Shown here piece after piece: positions 25,469 through 34,134 of a stretch of DNA of 64,000 nt. The stretch lies in NCBI RefSeq assembly GCF_029846635.1, contig NZ_JARVTG010000001.1, forward strand, positions 2,361,001-2,425,000, read 5' to 3'. Positions within the stretch are counted from its first letter, which is position 1. Each line of letters begins with the position of its first letter. The notes beneath the pieces are model-generated. The model saw nothing but the letters and a program-made list of their open reading frames with translations, ran no database searches and was not told the DNA's origin. This DNA is from Pokkaliibacter sp. MBI-7 (GTDB taxonomy: Bacteria > Pseudomonadota > Gammaproteobacteria > Pseudomonadales > Balneatricaceae). Position numbers and translations under genes: made by a program.

Positions 25469-26704
25469 TCAGTCGTGCAGCTCGACAAACCGCGGGCGGC
25501 CACAGATCAGTCCCGCCACGCCCTGCACCACCAGCAGCACGATCAGCAGCGTCATCGACCACTGCCAGTGGCCACTCAGCTCATGCAGCCAGCCGAACAG
25601 CACCGGTCCGGTCGCCGCCAGCAGATAACCGATGCTCTGTGACATGCTCGACAGCAACGCGCTGTGATGCACCTCACGGCTGCGCAGCAGCATGCAGGTA
25701 AAGGCCAGACTGACGCTCGCCCCCTGCCCCACGCCCAGCAGCACCGCCCACAGCAGCTGACCGTGCAGCGGTGACAGCATCACCCCCAGCGTGCCTGCCG
25801 CAATCAGCAGGGTAATGATCAGCGCCAGCAGGCTCTGCGAGCGCAGCCGGGTCGCCAGCATCGGCACCACAAAACTGGCCGGAATGGTGACCAGATTGAT
25901 CACCGACAGCATCACTCCGGCCTCTGCCGCTGTAGCCCCTTCACTGGTCACCACCTGCGACAGCCACGCCTGAATGGTATAGAAGCTGGTGGACTGACAG
26001 CCCATAAACAGCGTCAGCGCCCATGCCAGCGGGCTTCTCAGCATGCCGCCAAGGGACGCCCGTGGCGGCAACGCTGCCGCAGGTGTGGGCATTTTCCATA
26101 GCCCGAACAGCCACACCAGCAAAGCCAGGGTGGCCACCGCCGCCCACAACCACATGGGTGTCTGCCAGGAGGACGTCAGCTGCATCAGCGGCACCGAGGT
26201 CGCCGCCGCCAGCGTCGCGCCCACTCCCATGGTCACGGTGTAAAAGCCCATCATCCGCCCGACCCGGTCTGGCCAGTTACGCTTGATAAAGCTCGGCATA
26301 TAGACATTGCCGCAGGCAATGCCCGCCCCCATCAGCGCCGTCCCCAGCAACACCCAGCTGAGGCTGTCGACACCGCGCAGCCCGACCCCCAGTACCAGCG
26401 TCAGCAGCGCCAGACCAATACTGCGGTCCATGCCCAGCCGTGCCGCCAGCCAGGGTGCCAGTGGCGAAATACAGGCAAAACAGAGAATGGGGATGGTGGT
26501 CAGCAGACTGGCGACATTAGCACTGACAGACAGGCCATCCATCAGGCTGCGCATCATCGGGCCAAGGGCAATAATCGGGGCACGCAGATTGAAGGCCACC
26601 AGCAGGAATGCCAGCAGCCACAGCAGGCTGGCACGGCGGGAGGAAGCAGCAGATGCCGGAGTGTCAGCACGGGGCGCAGCCTGCAGCGGGCGAATCGTTG
26701 ACAT
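25469..26704 (-). CDS. MFS transporter, CynX/NimT type
   Basis: I placed the start at ATG 26704 (after CAGGA); a longer frame starts inside a palindromic operator and is less likely. The 411-residue protein has 12 predicted transmembrane helices, with the family segment AFNLRAPIIALGPMM in helix 1 and a signature-like WLAARLGMDR in the first cytosolic loop. CynX/NimT members export small organic compounds such as cyanate or 2-nitroimidazole. It is divergent from a GntR regulator and the operator between them suggests control by that protein. Confidence 0.9.
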   Translation of the reverse strand: MSTIRPLQAAPRADTPASAASSRRASLLWLLAFLLVAFNLRAPIIALGPMMRSLMDGLSVSANVASLLTTIPILCFACISPLAPWLAARLGMDRSIGLALLTLVLGVGLRGVDSLSWVLLGTALMGAGIACGNVYMPSFIKRNWPDRVGRMMGFYTVTMGVGATLAAATSVPLMQLTSSWQTPMWLWAAVATLALLVWLFGLWKMPTPAAALPPRASLGGMLRSPLAWALTLFMGCQSTSFYTIQAWLSQVVTSEGATAAEAGVMLSVINLVTIPASFVVPMLATRLRSQSLLALIITLLIAAGTLGVMLSPLHGQLLWAVLLGVGQGASVSLAFTCMLLRSREVHHSALLSSMSQSIGYLLAATGPVLFGWLHELSGHWQWSMTLLIVLLVVQGVAGLICGRPRFVELHD

Positions 26705-26724
26705 AGCAGAATCCTGAAATAAGA

Positions 26725-26747
26725 CAGAATTCATCCTATGAATTCTG
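26725..26747. promoter_or_regulatory. Palindromic operator between the MFS and GntR genes
   Basis: CAGAATTCAT-CCT-ATGAATTCTG is a perfect palindrome with 10-bp arms. It lies 21 bases upstream of the MFS start and about 100 bases upstream of the GntR start. The core ATTCATCCTAT recurs at 26761-26771, giving a second, one-sided site. Control by the adjacent GntR protein is inferred. Confidence 0.7.
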
Positions 26748-26759
26748 GCGATATGCGGG

Positions 26760-26779
26760 GATTCATCCTATTTTAATCG
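26760..26779. promoter_or_regulatory. Second, imperfect copy of the GntR-type operator
   Basis: GATTCATCCTAT repeats the left half and centre of the palindrome 35 bases away; its right half (TTTAATC) is only a weak match. Two sites of unequal strength in one divergent promoter are common for repressors of this class. Confidence 0.5.
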
Positions 26780-26849
26780 GCCCAACCGGTCAAAGCCGCC
26801 CCATGGCCCTGACCGTCATTTCTGCTAATCCCATTCATCATGGTGGCCC

Positions 26850-27560
26850 ATGAATAAATACCAGCGCACCCGCGACGCCCTGCTCGATGCCATCTATTAC
26901 CGCGAGTGGCAGATTGGTCAGGCGCTACCGACCGAGCCGCAGCTGATGGCACGCTTCAGTGTCGGCCGTAACACCCTGCGCGAAGTCATCCGCTCCCTCA
27001 CCACCGAGGGCATCGTCGAAGTGATTCAGGGCTCCGGCACCTACCTGCGACGCATGCCGACCTCGCTGCATGCCACCAGCCTGCATCAGCCTCTGCTGCC
27101 TGCCCTGCCGGTGCTGCCACTGGAAGACATCGGTGAAGTGCTGATTCTGCGCCGGGCGCTGGAGGTGCAGGCGGCTGAACTGGCGGCACTGCACCGCAGT
27201 GAGGAAGACATGGCACACATCCTTCATAAGGCCAGCGTGCACTATCAGGCCTGCAAGACCGGCAGCTGCACCGAGCTGCTGGATACCGATCTGGAGTTCC
27301 ATCGCTCCATTGTCGAGGCGACGCACAGCAAAATTCTGATACAACTCTATCAGATGATTGAAAAACGCATCCGTGATACCATTCGCCCGTTCCTGCACCT
27401 TGCCTACAGTGCCAAAGGTGGTTTTTTACATCAGGCCCTGCTGGACGCCATCGAACAGCAGAATGCCGAACGGGCAGTGCAGGTCACACGCGAACATTTC
27501 GACTACCTGTTCGCCTACCTGGCCAAACAGTCTGCCGCGCCCATCATCAAAGGCCGCTAG
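26850..27560 (+). CDS. GntR-family (FCD domain) transcriptional regulator
   Basis: The protein has 236 residues. The winged helix is at about 5-70 (LPTEPQLMARFSVGRNTLREVIRSLTTEGIVEV), and the FCD domain is at about 90-225 with EFHRSIVEATHSKIL contributing conserved metal-binding positions. It is divergent from the MFS exporter and precedes an AbrB-type membrane protein by about 100 bases. It probably governs both through the palindromes at 26725-26779. The effector is unknown. Confidence 0.9.
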   Translation: MNKYQRTRDALLDAIYYREWQIGQALPTEPQLMARFSVGRNTLREVIRSLTTEGIVEVIQGSGTYLRRMPTSLHATSLHQPLLPALPVLPLEDIGEVLILRRALEVQAAELAALHRSEEDMAHILHKASVHYQACKTGSCTELLDTDLEFHRSIVEATHSKILIQLYQMIEKRIRDTIRPFLHLAYSAKGGFLHQALLDAIEQQNAERAVQVTREHFDYLFAYLAKQSAAPIIKGR

Positions 27561-27659
27561 CAGCAGACCCAAAGGCAGGCGCGCGGGAGCTTTTCCACCC
27601 CGCCCTCTGACAGGCTTGAGCGCACGTGAAGTCTGACAGGTGGAAAATACTGGAGCATG

Positions 27660-28748
27660 ATGTTGTCTCAGCCTGCCCGCCCTACGCCACCTCTGGCGAA
27701 ACTCCCGCCCGCCGCCCAGTGGCTGGCCCTGCTTGTCTGCTCCGGCCTGTTTGGTGCCCTGCTGGCCCATCTGGCCATGCCTGCCGCGCATTTTCTCGGC
27801 CCCATGCTGGTGGCCATTGTCTTTGGTGTGATGGGTGCCAGCATCCGGCTGCCGCGTATCGCTTTCCGGCTGGGTCAGGGCTGTGTCGGCGTGATGGTCG
27901 CCCACGCCATGACCAGCGCCGTGCTGCTGGCCATCATCAATAACTGGCCGGTGATGATTCTGGCTACGGTGCTGACCGTGGTCTTCAGTGCGCTGGTCGG
28001 TTCGCTGCTGGTGCGTTACAGCAGCCTGCCGGGCAGTACGGCGGTATGGGGCACCAGCCCCGGCGCGGCGGCGGCCATGACTGCCATGGCCGAAGATTAC
28101 GGTGCAGACCCGCGCATCGTTGCCACCATGCAGTATGTACGGGTGGTCTGTGTGGTGGTGGGTGCCTCACTGGTGAGCCGCTTCGTCGCCGACTACCACG
28201 GCGTGTCCTCAACCCCGCAGGATGCCTTTGCCCTTGATGCCCAGACGTTCTGGCCGTTCGTCGCCAGTATCGCCATTGTGCTGGTCGGGGTATCCCTCGG
28301 CAGCCGTATTCCCGCCGGTGCCCTGCTGGTGCCGTTGCTGATTGCCACGGCGCTGCAGCTGTCCGGCTGGATCGACCTGTTTCTGCCGGACTGGCTGCTG
28401 GTCATCGCCTATGGCGTGCTGGGCTGCTACGTGGGTTTGCGCTTTGACCGCAAGACCGTGCGCACGGTGGTACGCAGCCTGCCGGTGATGATCATCAGCT
28501 CGCTGGTGCTGATCGTGCTGTGCGGGTTGTCGGCCTGGGCACTGGCGCCGTTCCTGCACACCGACTTTATCTCTGCCTTCCTCGCCACCAGCCCGGGTGG
28601 ACTGGATTCACTGGCGATTATTGCTATCGACATCAAGGCCGACGCCGGTCTGGTGCTGGCCCTGCAAACCCTGCGGCTGTTTGGCGTGATCGTCACCGGG
28701 CCGTTTCTGGCCAGGCAGATGCTGCGTCTGGTCAAGGAGCCGGGTTAG
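27660..28748 (+). CDS. AbrB-family (PF05145-type) integral membrane protein
   Basis: I prefer the second of two adjacent ATGs, at 27660, as it is better spaced from GGAG. The 362-residue protein has roughly ten transmembrane segments arranged as two similar halves; each half carries the family pattern of conserved Gly/Pro with GTSPGAAAAMTAMAEDYGAD in the first and FLATSPGGLDSLAIIAIDIKAD in the second. Members are annotated as AbrB regulators or putative ammonia monooxygenases, but both names are historical and the architecture suggests a transporter. It is in line with the upstream GntR gene. Confidence 0.85.
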   Translation: MLSQPARPTPPLAKLPPAAQWLALLVCSGLFGALLAHLAMPAAHFLGPMLVAIVFGVMGASIRLPRIAFRLGQGCVGVMVAHAMTSAVLLAIINNWPVMILATVLTVVFSALVGSLLVRYSSLPGSTAVWGTSPGAAAAMTAMAEDYGADPRIVATMQYVRVVCVVVGASLVSRFVADYHGVSSTPQDAFALDAQTFWPFVASIAIVLVGVSLGSRIPAGALLVPLLIATALQLSGWIDLFLPDWLLVIAYGVLGCYVGLRFDRKTVRTVVRSLPVMIISSLVLIVLCGLSAWALAPFLHTDFISAFLATSPGGLDSLAIIAIDIKADAGLVLALQTLRLFGVIVTGPFLARQMLRLVKEPG

Positions 28749-28774
28749 GCGTCAGCGGAAAGATCGCAGCAGAG

Positions 28775-30430
28775 CTACTGGATCAGATTGCCCTTATCGG
28801 TTTTCAGTGACTCCACGGTCAGATCGACATAACCGGCGGTCACCCCCAGAGACTGCAACAGGGGGTCCAGTACCGTGGTGCCTATGGTCTTAATCGGCGT
28901 CAGCAGGGAGGACGTCAGGGCTGTCAGCAGACTGCTGCTGAGAGTGGCGCCGGAGACGTTGAGGGTCAGGGTGGTATTGGCAACCGTATCACTCAGTGCC
29001 GTACCGGCATTGGTCGCCACACGCACGCGATAGGGCAGACTCTGATTCTGTAATGCGATGGTTTCTTCCACCGCGCTGCTGTTGCCAGCCGGAACATTGG
29101 CCGTCACAGCGATCGTCACCGGTACGGTCACCAGTGGCGTCACCTGCAGCACGGCCGTCAGCGACAGCGGCGCGATGGTCAGGGTGGCCAGCGACGGCTT
29201 GACCGAAAACACCAGACTGACCCCGTCATCCACGCTGCAACCGCTGGCGTCCAGCAGTTTGGCTTCTGCCGCGGCCACAGTGGCCGTCATGCTCAGTGTG
29301 GACTGATTCACCTGCAGCACACCCAGCAGATTCGTTCCCCCCGGCAGCAAGGTCGCCTGCGCATTGAGGCTCAGCTGGGCAGTTCTGAGTACCGGCACAC
29401 TGCTGTCATCCGCGGCAGGATAATAACCCACCTGATACTGCGGGGGTTCGATCACGGTCATAGAGACTGCCAGCCCGGTAATTCCCAGATCCACATCCAG
29501 ACCACTCAGCGTCACCGCATGGCTTTGATTGGCCGCCATCAGCGAGGCCGTCAGCAGGTTGTAGACATTAAGATGAGTGGCCAGCAGCGAGCGGGCCAGA
29601 GTGTCCTCTCCCACGCCACTGTCATTCACCAGCCCCAGCACGCTGTCGAGCACCACATCCAGTGCATCGCTATTGCCTGTCAGCCGCAGCTGCTGCAACA
29701 GCGAAACGGCGCTGCTGGCCGTGCTGTCATTCCCCAGCACCTCGATCATGGCATCCAGCAGATCACCTACGCTGACCTCGGTCTCCAACAGCTCCGTGAG
29801 ATTGCCCAGTGTGAGATCAGTGTTAAAGCCTGTGCCGGTCTCATCCAGTGCCGCCAGCAGTTCACCCAGACTGATCTGAGCATTGAGCAGACCGTCGTAA
29901 GACAGCAGGCTGACCGAGCCGCCCAGCAGCGCACTGAACAGGGAGTTGGTCAGATCCACATTCACCAGCCCCGAACCCATGCTGTAGCCGACATTCAGCC
30001 GCTTCAGTACCGTCGCACTGGCACTGAGCTGAATTTCATCCGTGAAGATGCCGCCGGCCAGCAGGCTGGCGGGGACGCTCTCACTGAGTGTCACCCGCCC
30101 CGCTGACTGCTCGCTGCCACCGCTGCTGTACTGCCAGTGGCTGTCTGCAATACGAGCATTGCCAAAGCTGATGGTGGGGGTACCGGTAAAACCGTTGGCC
30201 TGCAGACTGGCCTGCACCTGCTGGCGCAGCGTCGCTTCGTTATTGACTCCGTCGATGTAGCAGGTCGAGCGGGACATGGCCAGCGCCGCCAGATCCGCCT
30301 GCGCCTGCAGGGTGCGCTGGGCCAGCAACAGCCGGGCACTGTCGATGGAGACAGCCGCCAGCAGTACCACGCTCAGCATCAGCAGAGTGGCACTGAGACC
30401 AATGGCACCGCGCTGGCGTGCCCTGTTCAT
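28775..30430 (-). CDS. tadG: Tad pilus minor protein TadG-like (TadE/DUF2134 N-terminus)
   Basis: The protein has 551 residues. The N-terminal 35 residues hold a pseudopilin-like segment (RGAIGLSATLLMLSVVLLAAVSIDSARLLLAQR), typical of TadG proteins, which tether the Flp pilus base in the membrane. The rest is a Ser/Thr/Leu/Val-rich extracytoplasmic domain with about 20 short repeats of the LxxLL type between residues 160 and 300. It is the last gene of the minus-strand Tad operon, three bases after the DUF3613 stop. Its Leu-rich repeat stretch is longer than I would expect for the family. Confidence 0.85.
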   Translation of the reverse strand: MNRARQRGAIGLSATLLMLSVVLLAAVSIDSARLLLAQRTLQAQADLAALAMSRSTCYIDGVNNEATLRQQVQASLQANGFTGTPTISFGNARIADSHWQYSSGGSEQSAGRVTLSESVPASLLAGGIFTDEIQLSASATVLKRLNVGYSMGSGLVNVDLTNSLFSALLGGSVSLLSYDGLLNAQISLGELLAALDETGTGFNTDLTLGNLTELLETEVSVGDLLDAMIEVLGNDSTASSAVSLLQQLRLTGNSDALDVVLDSVLGLVNDSGVGEDTLARSLLATHLNVYNLLTASLMAANQSHAVTLSGLDVDLGITGLAVSMTVIEPPQYQVGYYPAADDSSVPVLRTAQLSLNAQATLLPGGTNLLGVLQVNQSTLSMTATVAAAEAKLLDASGCSVDDGVSLVFSVKPSLATLTIAPLSLTAVLQVTPLVTVPVTIAVTANVPAGNSSAVEETIALQNQSLPYRVRVATNAGTALSDTVANTTLTLNVSGATLSSSLLTALTSSLLTPIKTIGTTVLDPLLQSLGVTAGYVDLTVESLKTDKGNLIQ

Positions 30431-30433
30431 AGG

Positions 30434-30772
30434 CTATTTGCCGAAATCCTTATCGATATAGGTCGCCGGAATACTCTGGCCAAAACTGTCGGTGACCCGC
30501 TGTTGTGCCTTGGCTGCCGCCTCCGGGGTGAGCTGATCGTTATAGTGGCTGGCATAACGCCCGTCGCGCTGCATCTGCAGCCACTGGCGGGTTTCACTGC
30601 CGCTGGAGGGGACGCTATCCGTCCGGGTATCCGGCTCACTGAGGGTGACCGTAGCCGCAGCGGGAGCAGGGTTGGCCGCCAGCACCGGCGCGCACACAAC
30701 GCAACCGACCACACCAATAAGCCATCCACCTGCCGCTCTGAACAGGGCTGGAACACGACACTGACTGAGCAT
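30434..30772 (-). CDS. DUF3613-type small exported protein of the Tad operon
   Basis: ATG 30772 follows a strong GGAGGTGACT; the longer frame is unsupported. The 112-residue product has a signal peptide (WLIGVVGCVVCAPVLAA), a Pro/Ala linker and a C-terminal segment RQWLQMQRDGRYAS followed by LTPEAAAKAQQRVTDSFGQSIP, the DUF3613 pattern seen next to tad genes. Its function is unknown; it probably acts in the periplasm during pilus assembly. Confidence 0.75.
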   Translation of the reverse strand: MLSQCRVPALFRAAGGWLIGVVGCVVCAPVLAANPAPAAATVTLSEPDTRTDSVPSSGSETRQWLQMQRDGRYASHYNDQLTPEAAAKAQQRVTDSFGQSIPATYIDKDFGK

Positions 30773-30818
30773 AGTCACCTCCGCTACGCTGCGGGTTAGG
30801 GAACACATAAACCGGGTA

Positions 30819-31595
30819 TCAGCTCTGTCCGGCGGTCAGCCCCCGCAGCGGGACAAAATGCTGAATGGCCGTCAGCATCTGCCCCTGCTCTGCGGCACTC
30901 CAGCGGAAGCGGCGGGCCAGCGCATCGGCAGCAGACTGATCGCCGTCCTTCAGCAGCAGAAACCACAAATTGCGGGCCGCCGTGGTGTGATTGCCGTCCA
31001 GCTCCAGTGCGGTCATCAGCTGGCTGCGCGCGGCCTGATCCTGACCGCTCATCAGCAACAGGAAACCATAGTCATTGCGCAGGTCAGCCTGCGTGGGCGC
31101 CAGCTTTACCGCCTGATCCAGCTGACGCAGCGCATCAGCCACCTGCCCCTGCCAGGCCGCGATCAGCCCCAGCCCGTACAGTGCGCGTCCGGCCAGACAG
31201 CTGGACTGCAGCTGCTGATACAGCCCTCGGGCCTGCTCATACTGACCCAGACGGCGCAGCAGGTCGGCTCTGACCAGCCGGTAGGTCGGGCTGTCGCTGT
31301 CGAGGGTGTTGAGACCCGCCAGTGCGGCGTACAGCCTCCCCTGTTGCTGTTGCTGCTGGGCCATGGCCAGCTTCAGCCCCAGCGCCGGAGCAATCGCTTC
31401 GCCACACAGGCCGCGTGACTGGCTGGCCCGGGCCTGCTCTTCTGCCTGCGCCGCCGCGGCGGCATCCTCCCGCTGGCTCTGCTGCTGACTGCTGCTATTC
31501 CAGCAGCCGCTGAGGTTCAGGCAGCACAGCAGCAGGCTGACGGCATGCCGCAGGCGACCTGACCTGTTCGCGGTGACCGGTGTTGACCTGTCCAT
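30819..31595 (-). CDS. tadD: Tad pilus TPR lipoprotein TadD-like
   Basis: I chose ATG 31595, seven bases after AGGAG, over the GTG one codon earlier. The 258-residue protein has a lipobox LSGC near residue 31 and then a Gln-rich stretch, followed by TPR repeats (about 75-210, including YRLVRADLLRRLGQYEQARGLY). TadD is an outer-membrane-associated lipoprotein needed for secretin assembly. It precedes the DUF3613 gene and is separated from tadC by a 774-base repeat array. Confidence 0.88.
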   Translation of the reverse strand: MDRSTPVTANRSGRLRHAVSLLLCCLNLSGCWNSSSQQQSQREDAAAAAQAEEQARASQSRGLCGEAIAPALGLKLAMAQQQQQQGRLYAALAGLNTLDSDSPTYRLVRADLLRRLGQYEQARGLYQQLQSSCLAGRALYGLGLIAAWQGQVADALRQLDQAVKLAPTQADLRNDYGFLLLMSGQDQAARSQLMTALELDGNHTTAARNLWFLLLKDGDQSAADALARRFRWSAAEQGQMLTAIQHFVPLRGLTAGQS

Positions 31596-31652
31596 CACTG
31601 TTCTCCTTCACTGCGTGGGTCTGTGTATCCGCTGCGGTGGTGATTGCATGAC

Positions 31653-32325
31653 GGTGCGGTTCACTGCGCTCACCACACCCTAGCTGGTATTCGTGTTCGG
31701 CTATCACCGCAGGGTGGCGCTGAGGGACAAACCGCATCTCACAATGCCCGCATCGTTCCTAAAACACCGCGGTGACAACCGACGGTGCGGTTCACTGCGT
31801 TCACCGCACCCTACCTGATATTCGTGTCCGGCTATCACCGCGGTGGCGGTGAGGGACAAACCGCATCTCACAATGCCCGCATCGTTCACAAAACACCGCG
31901 GTGACAACTGGTGCGGTTCACTGCGTTCACCACACCCTACCTGGTGTTCGTGATCGGCTATCACCGCAGGGTGGCGGTGAGGGACAAACCCGCACCTCAC
32001 AATGCCCGCATCGTTCACAAAACACCACGGTGACAATCGACGGTGCGGTTCGCTGCGTTCACCACACCCTACCTGGTATTCGTGTCCGGCTATCACCGCA
32101 GGGTGGTGGTGAGGGACAAACCGCATCTCACAATGCCCGCATCGTTCACAAAACACCGCGGTGACAACCGACGGTGCGGTTCACTGCGTTCACCACACCC
32201 TACCTGGTGTTCGTGTTCGGCTATCACCGCAGGGTGGCGGTGAAGGACAAACCGCATCTCACAATGCCTGCCTCATCCCGCACGTCGGTAGGGTGCCGGT
32301 GAGGCACGAACCGCACCGTATTGCG
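31653..32325. repeat. Tandem array of about five 131-bp repeats within the Tad operon
   Basis: Near-identical units begin GGTGCGG at 31653, 31784, 31910, 32042 and 32173 (spacings 131, 126, 132, 131); the last is partly degenerate. Each unit contains two inverted repeats: GGTGYGGT...ACCRCACC, and TCACCGC...GCGGTGA. Such REP-like hairpins are widespread in gammaproteobacteria but rarely in a long exact tandem array. The array separates tadC from tadD and has no coding support; the apparent frames in it are repeat artefacts. Confidence 0.9.
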
Positions 32326-32369
32326 CCGCACTTATCGTCTTACGCCACACTGACCACGCCAGGCCGCAC

Positions 32370-33272
32370 TTAATGGGCCATCTTGCCCAGCGCCTTTACC
32401 AGCGCCATAAAGCCCGGCCCGGCCAGCACAATCAGCAGCACCGGCATCAGGCACATCATCATCACCGCCGACATGCGCCCGGACAGGCGGCTGACGTTTT
32501 CCTGCAGATCGGTGCGCCGGCGGTCGATCAGCAGTTCGTACAGATCCTGCAGGTGCTGGCTCATGCTGCCGCCGGTTTCCGACACCTGCGCCAGCAGCAT
32601 CAGGAAGTCCTGAAAACCTTCGGCATCAATCAGCCAGAACACGTCGCCGATCGCTTCATCCCGGGTCTTTCCGGTATCAATCTTGACCAGAATGATCTGC
32701 AGCTCGCGGCAGACTTCCGGGGCCAGTTCTTTCAGCTCACGGGTCATCACCCGCAGCATGCTTTCCAGTGAAATGCCTACGTCCCAGAGAATGCGGATCA
32801 TCTGCAGTACCAGCAGCATTTCTTCACTGATCTGCCGCATCCGCGTTTTTACCCGCTGCCGCAGCCATACCAGCATCAGGTAGGGCACACCCGCCAGACA
32901 GATCAGCAACAGTGCCGTCTGCTGCTGCACGGTCATCGGCTGCAGTAGCAGCAGTGACAGGGTGGCGACGATGGCCAGCAGCCACACCAGCGCGAGGCGC
33001 AGCAGAAACAGCCACTGCTCGCGATTGCTGGCCATGCCCAGCCGCCGCAGGATCAGCCCCAGTTCCGCCAGGGTTTCCCGGCGCCGGCTGGTACGACGCC
33101 ACATGGCCTTGCCGTGATCCACCAGCCGGGCGCGAATGACCCGCTGCACCGAACGCTGCAACCGCTGCTCCACCTGACGGCGCCGGCGCTGACGATGAGC
33201 CACCAGCAGCAACACCAGGCAGCCGGTGATCAGGGTCAGACTGAGCAGCAACATCCATGACGGCGTCAGCAT
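32370..33272 (-). CDS. tadC: Tad pilus inner-membrane platform protein TadC
   Basis: ATG 33272 gives 300 residues (an upstream in-frame extension has no family match). It has the GspF/TadC-type T2SSF domain: an N-terminal transmembrane helix, a cytosolic segment, two further membrane segments near residues 90-135, and a C-terminal helix. Conserved EEMLLVLQMIRILWDVGISLESML and SETGGSMSQHLQDLYELL motifs are visible. It pairs with TadB to form the pilus platform. It starts 10 bases after the tadB stop. Confidence 0.92.
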   Translation of the reverse strand: MLTPSWMLLLSLTLITGCLVLLLVAHRQRRRRQVEQRLQRSVQRVIRARLVDHGKAMWRRTSRRRETLAELGLILRRLGMASNREQWLFLLRLALVWLLAIVATLSLLLLQPMTVQQQTALLLICLAGVPYLMLVWLRQRVKTRMRQISEEMLLVLQMIRILWDVGISLESMLRVMTRELKELAPEVCRELQIILVKIDTGKTRDEAIGDVFWLIDAEGFQDFLMLLAQVSETGGSMSQHLQDLYELLIDRRRTDLQENVSRLSGRMSAVMMMCLMPVLLIVLAGPGFMALVKALGKMAH

Positions 33273-33282
33273 CGTCCTGCTC

Positions 33283-34134
33283 TCAGATCGAACGCAGCAT
33301 GCGCCACAGAATGAAAGAGCCCAGCGCCTGCAGACCGAGCCCGCCCAGCAGCGCCAGCCGCCCGCCAGGGTCATCCCACATCACCATCAGATAGCGGTGA
33401 TTGGCCACCAGCATGTACAGCCCCATCAGTACCGGCACGATGCCCAGCACAATGGCCGTCACCCGGGTTTCACCGGTCAGGGCCCACAGTTCGCGGTGTG
33501 CCCGTTCACGCTGATGCAGCAGCTTGACCAGATGCTCCAGCGCCGAGGTGACACTGCCGCCGTACTGATAATGAATCCGCAGGATGGATGCCAGCAGATA
33601 CAACTCCTTCACCCCGGTGATACGCCCTTCATGGTCAAGGCTGTCAGACAGCTCATCGCCCAGCTGCGAACGCAGCATCGCTCGCTGCAGCACTTCCTGA
33701 AGGGGCATGCGGGTTTCTGCCACCGCCCGCTCAACCCCCTTGGCGACCGACATGCCCACCACCACCCGGCGGCTGACCTGACCGATAAAGCCCGGCAATT
33801 GTTGCAACAGCTGACGCCGCTGCCGTTCACGACGTACCTGCGCCAGCATCAGTACCGCAATAATGATGGCCAGCAGCAGGCCGGTGGCCGCAGGCCAGCC
33901 CTGACGGTGCAGCACCAGCCCGACGCCGGTCAGGCTGGCCAGAATCAGCAGGATAAACAGCGGTACCGAGCCCGGCAGCCCCACCCGTAGCAGCCCTTCC
34001 TGCAGCCGTTGCTGTGACCAGCCCTGCTGGGGCCGGCTGCTGCGCACACTGGCGGCCGCTGGTTGCTGACGCCGGGCGGCCAGCAGTAACAGCAGCGCCC
34101 CGGCCAGCATCAGCGCCGCCGCCAGCAGCATCAT
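33283..34134 (-). CDS. tadB: Tad pilus inner-membrane platform protein TadB
   Basis: The 283-residue protein is a GspF-type platform protein with membrane helices at about residues 2-19, 57-75, 82-100 and near the C-terminus. The cytosolic T2SSF segment includes LLQQLPGFIGQVSRRVVVGMSVAKGVERAV and YQYGGSVTSALEHLVKLL. Its start overlaps the tadA stop by four bases, indicating translational coupling. It works with TadC to organise the TadA motor at the inner membrane. Confidence 0.93.
   Translation of the reverse strand: MMLLAAALMLAGALLLLLAARRQQPAAASVRSSRPQQGWSQQRLQEGLLRVGLPGSVPLFILLILASLTGVGLVLHRQGWPAATGLLLAIIIAVLMLAQVRRERQRRQLLQQLPGFIGQVSRRVVVGMSVAKGVERAVAETRMPLQEVLQRAMLRSQLGDELSDSLDHEGRITGVKELYLLASILRIHYQYGGSVTSALEHLVKLLHQRERAHRELWALTGETRVTAIVLGIVPVLMGLYMLVANHRYLMVMWDDPGGRLALLGGLGLQALGSFILWRMLRSI

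Noticed and set aside
31704..32156. Repetitive 150-codon frame (CGERSEPHR repeats) in the Tad operon
   Set aside because: It is produced by reading through the 131-bp hairpin repeat units, not by a protein gene.
31653..32325. Repeat array considered as a CRISPR
   Set aside because: Units are about 131 bp and nearly identical throughout; there are no short repeats with unique spacers and no cas genes.
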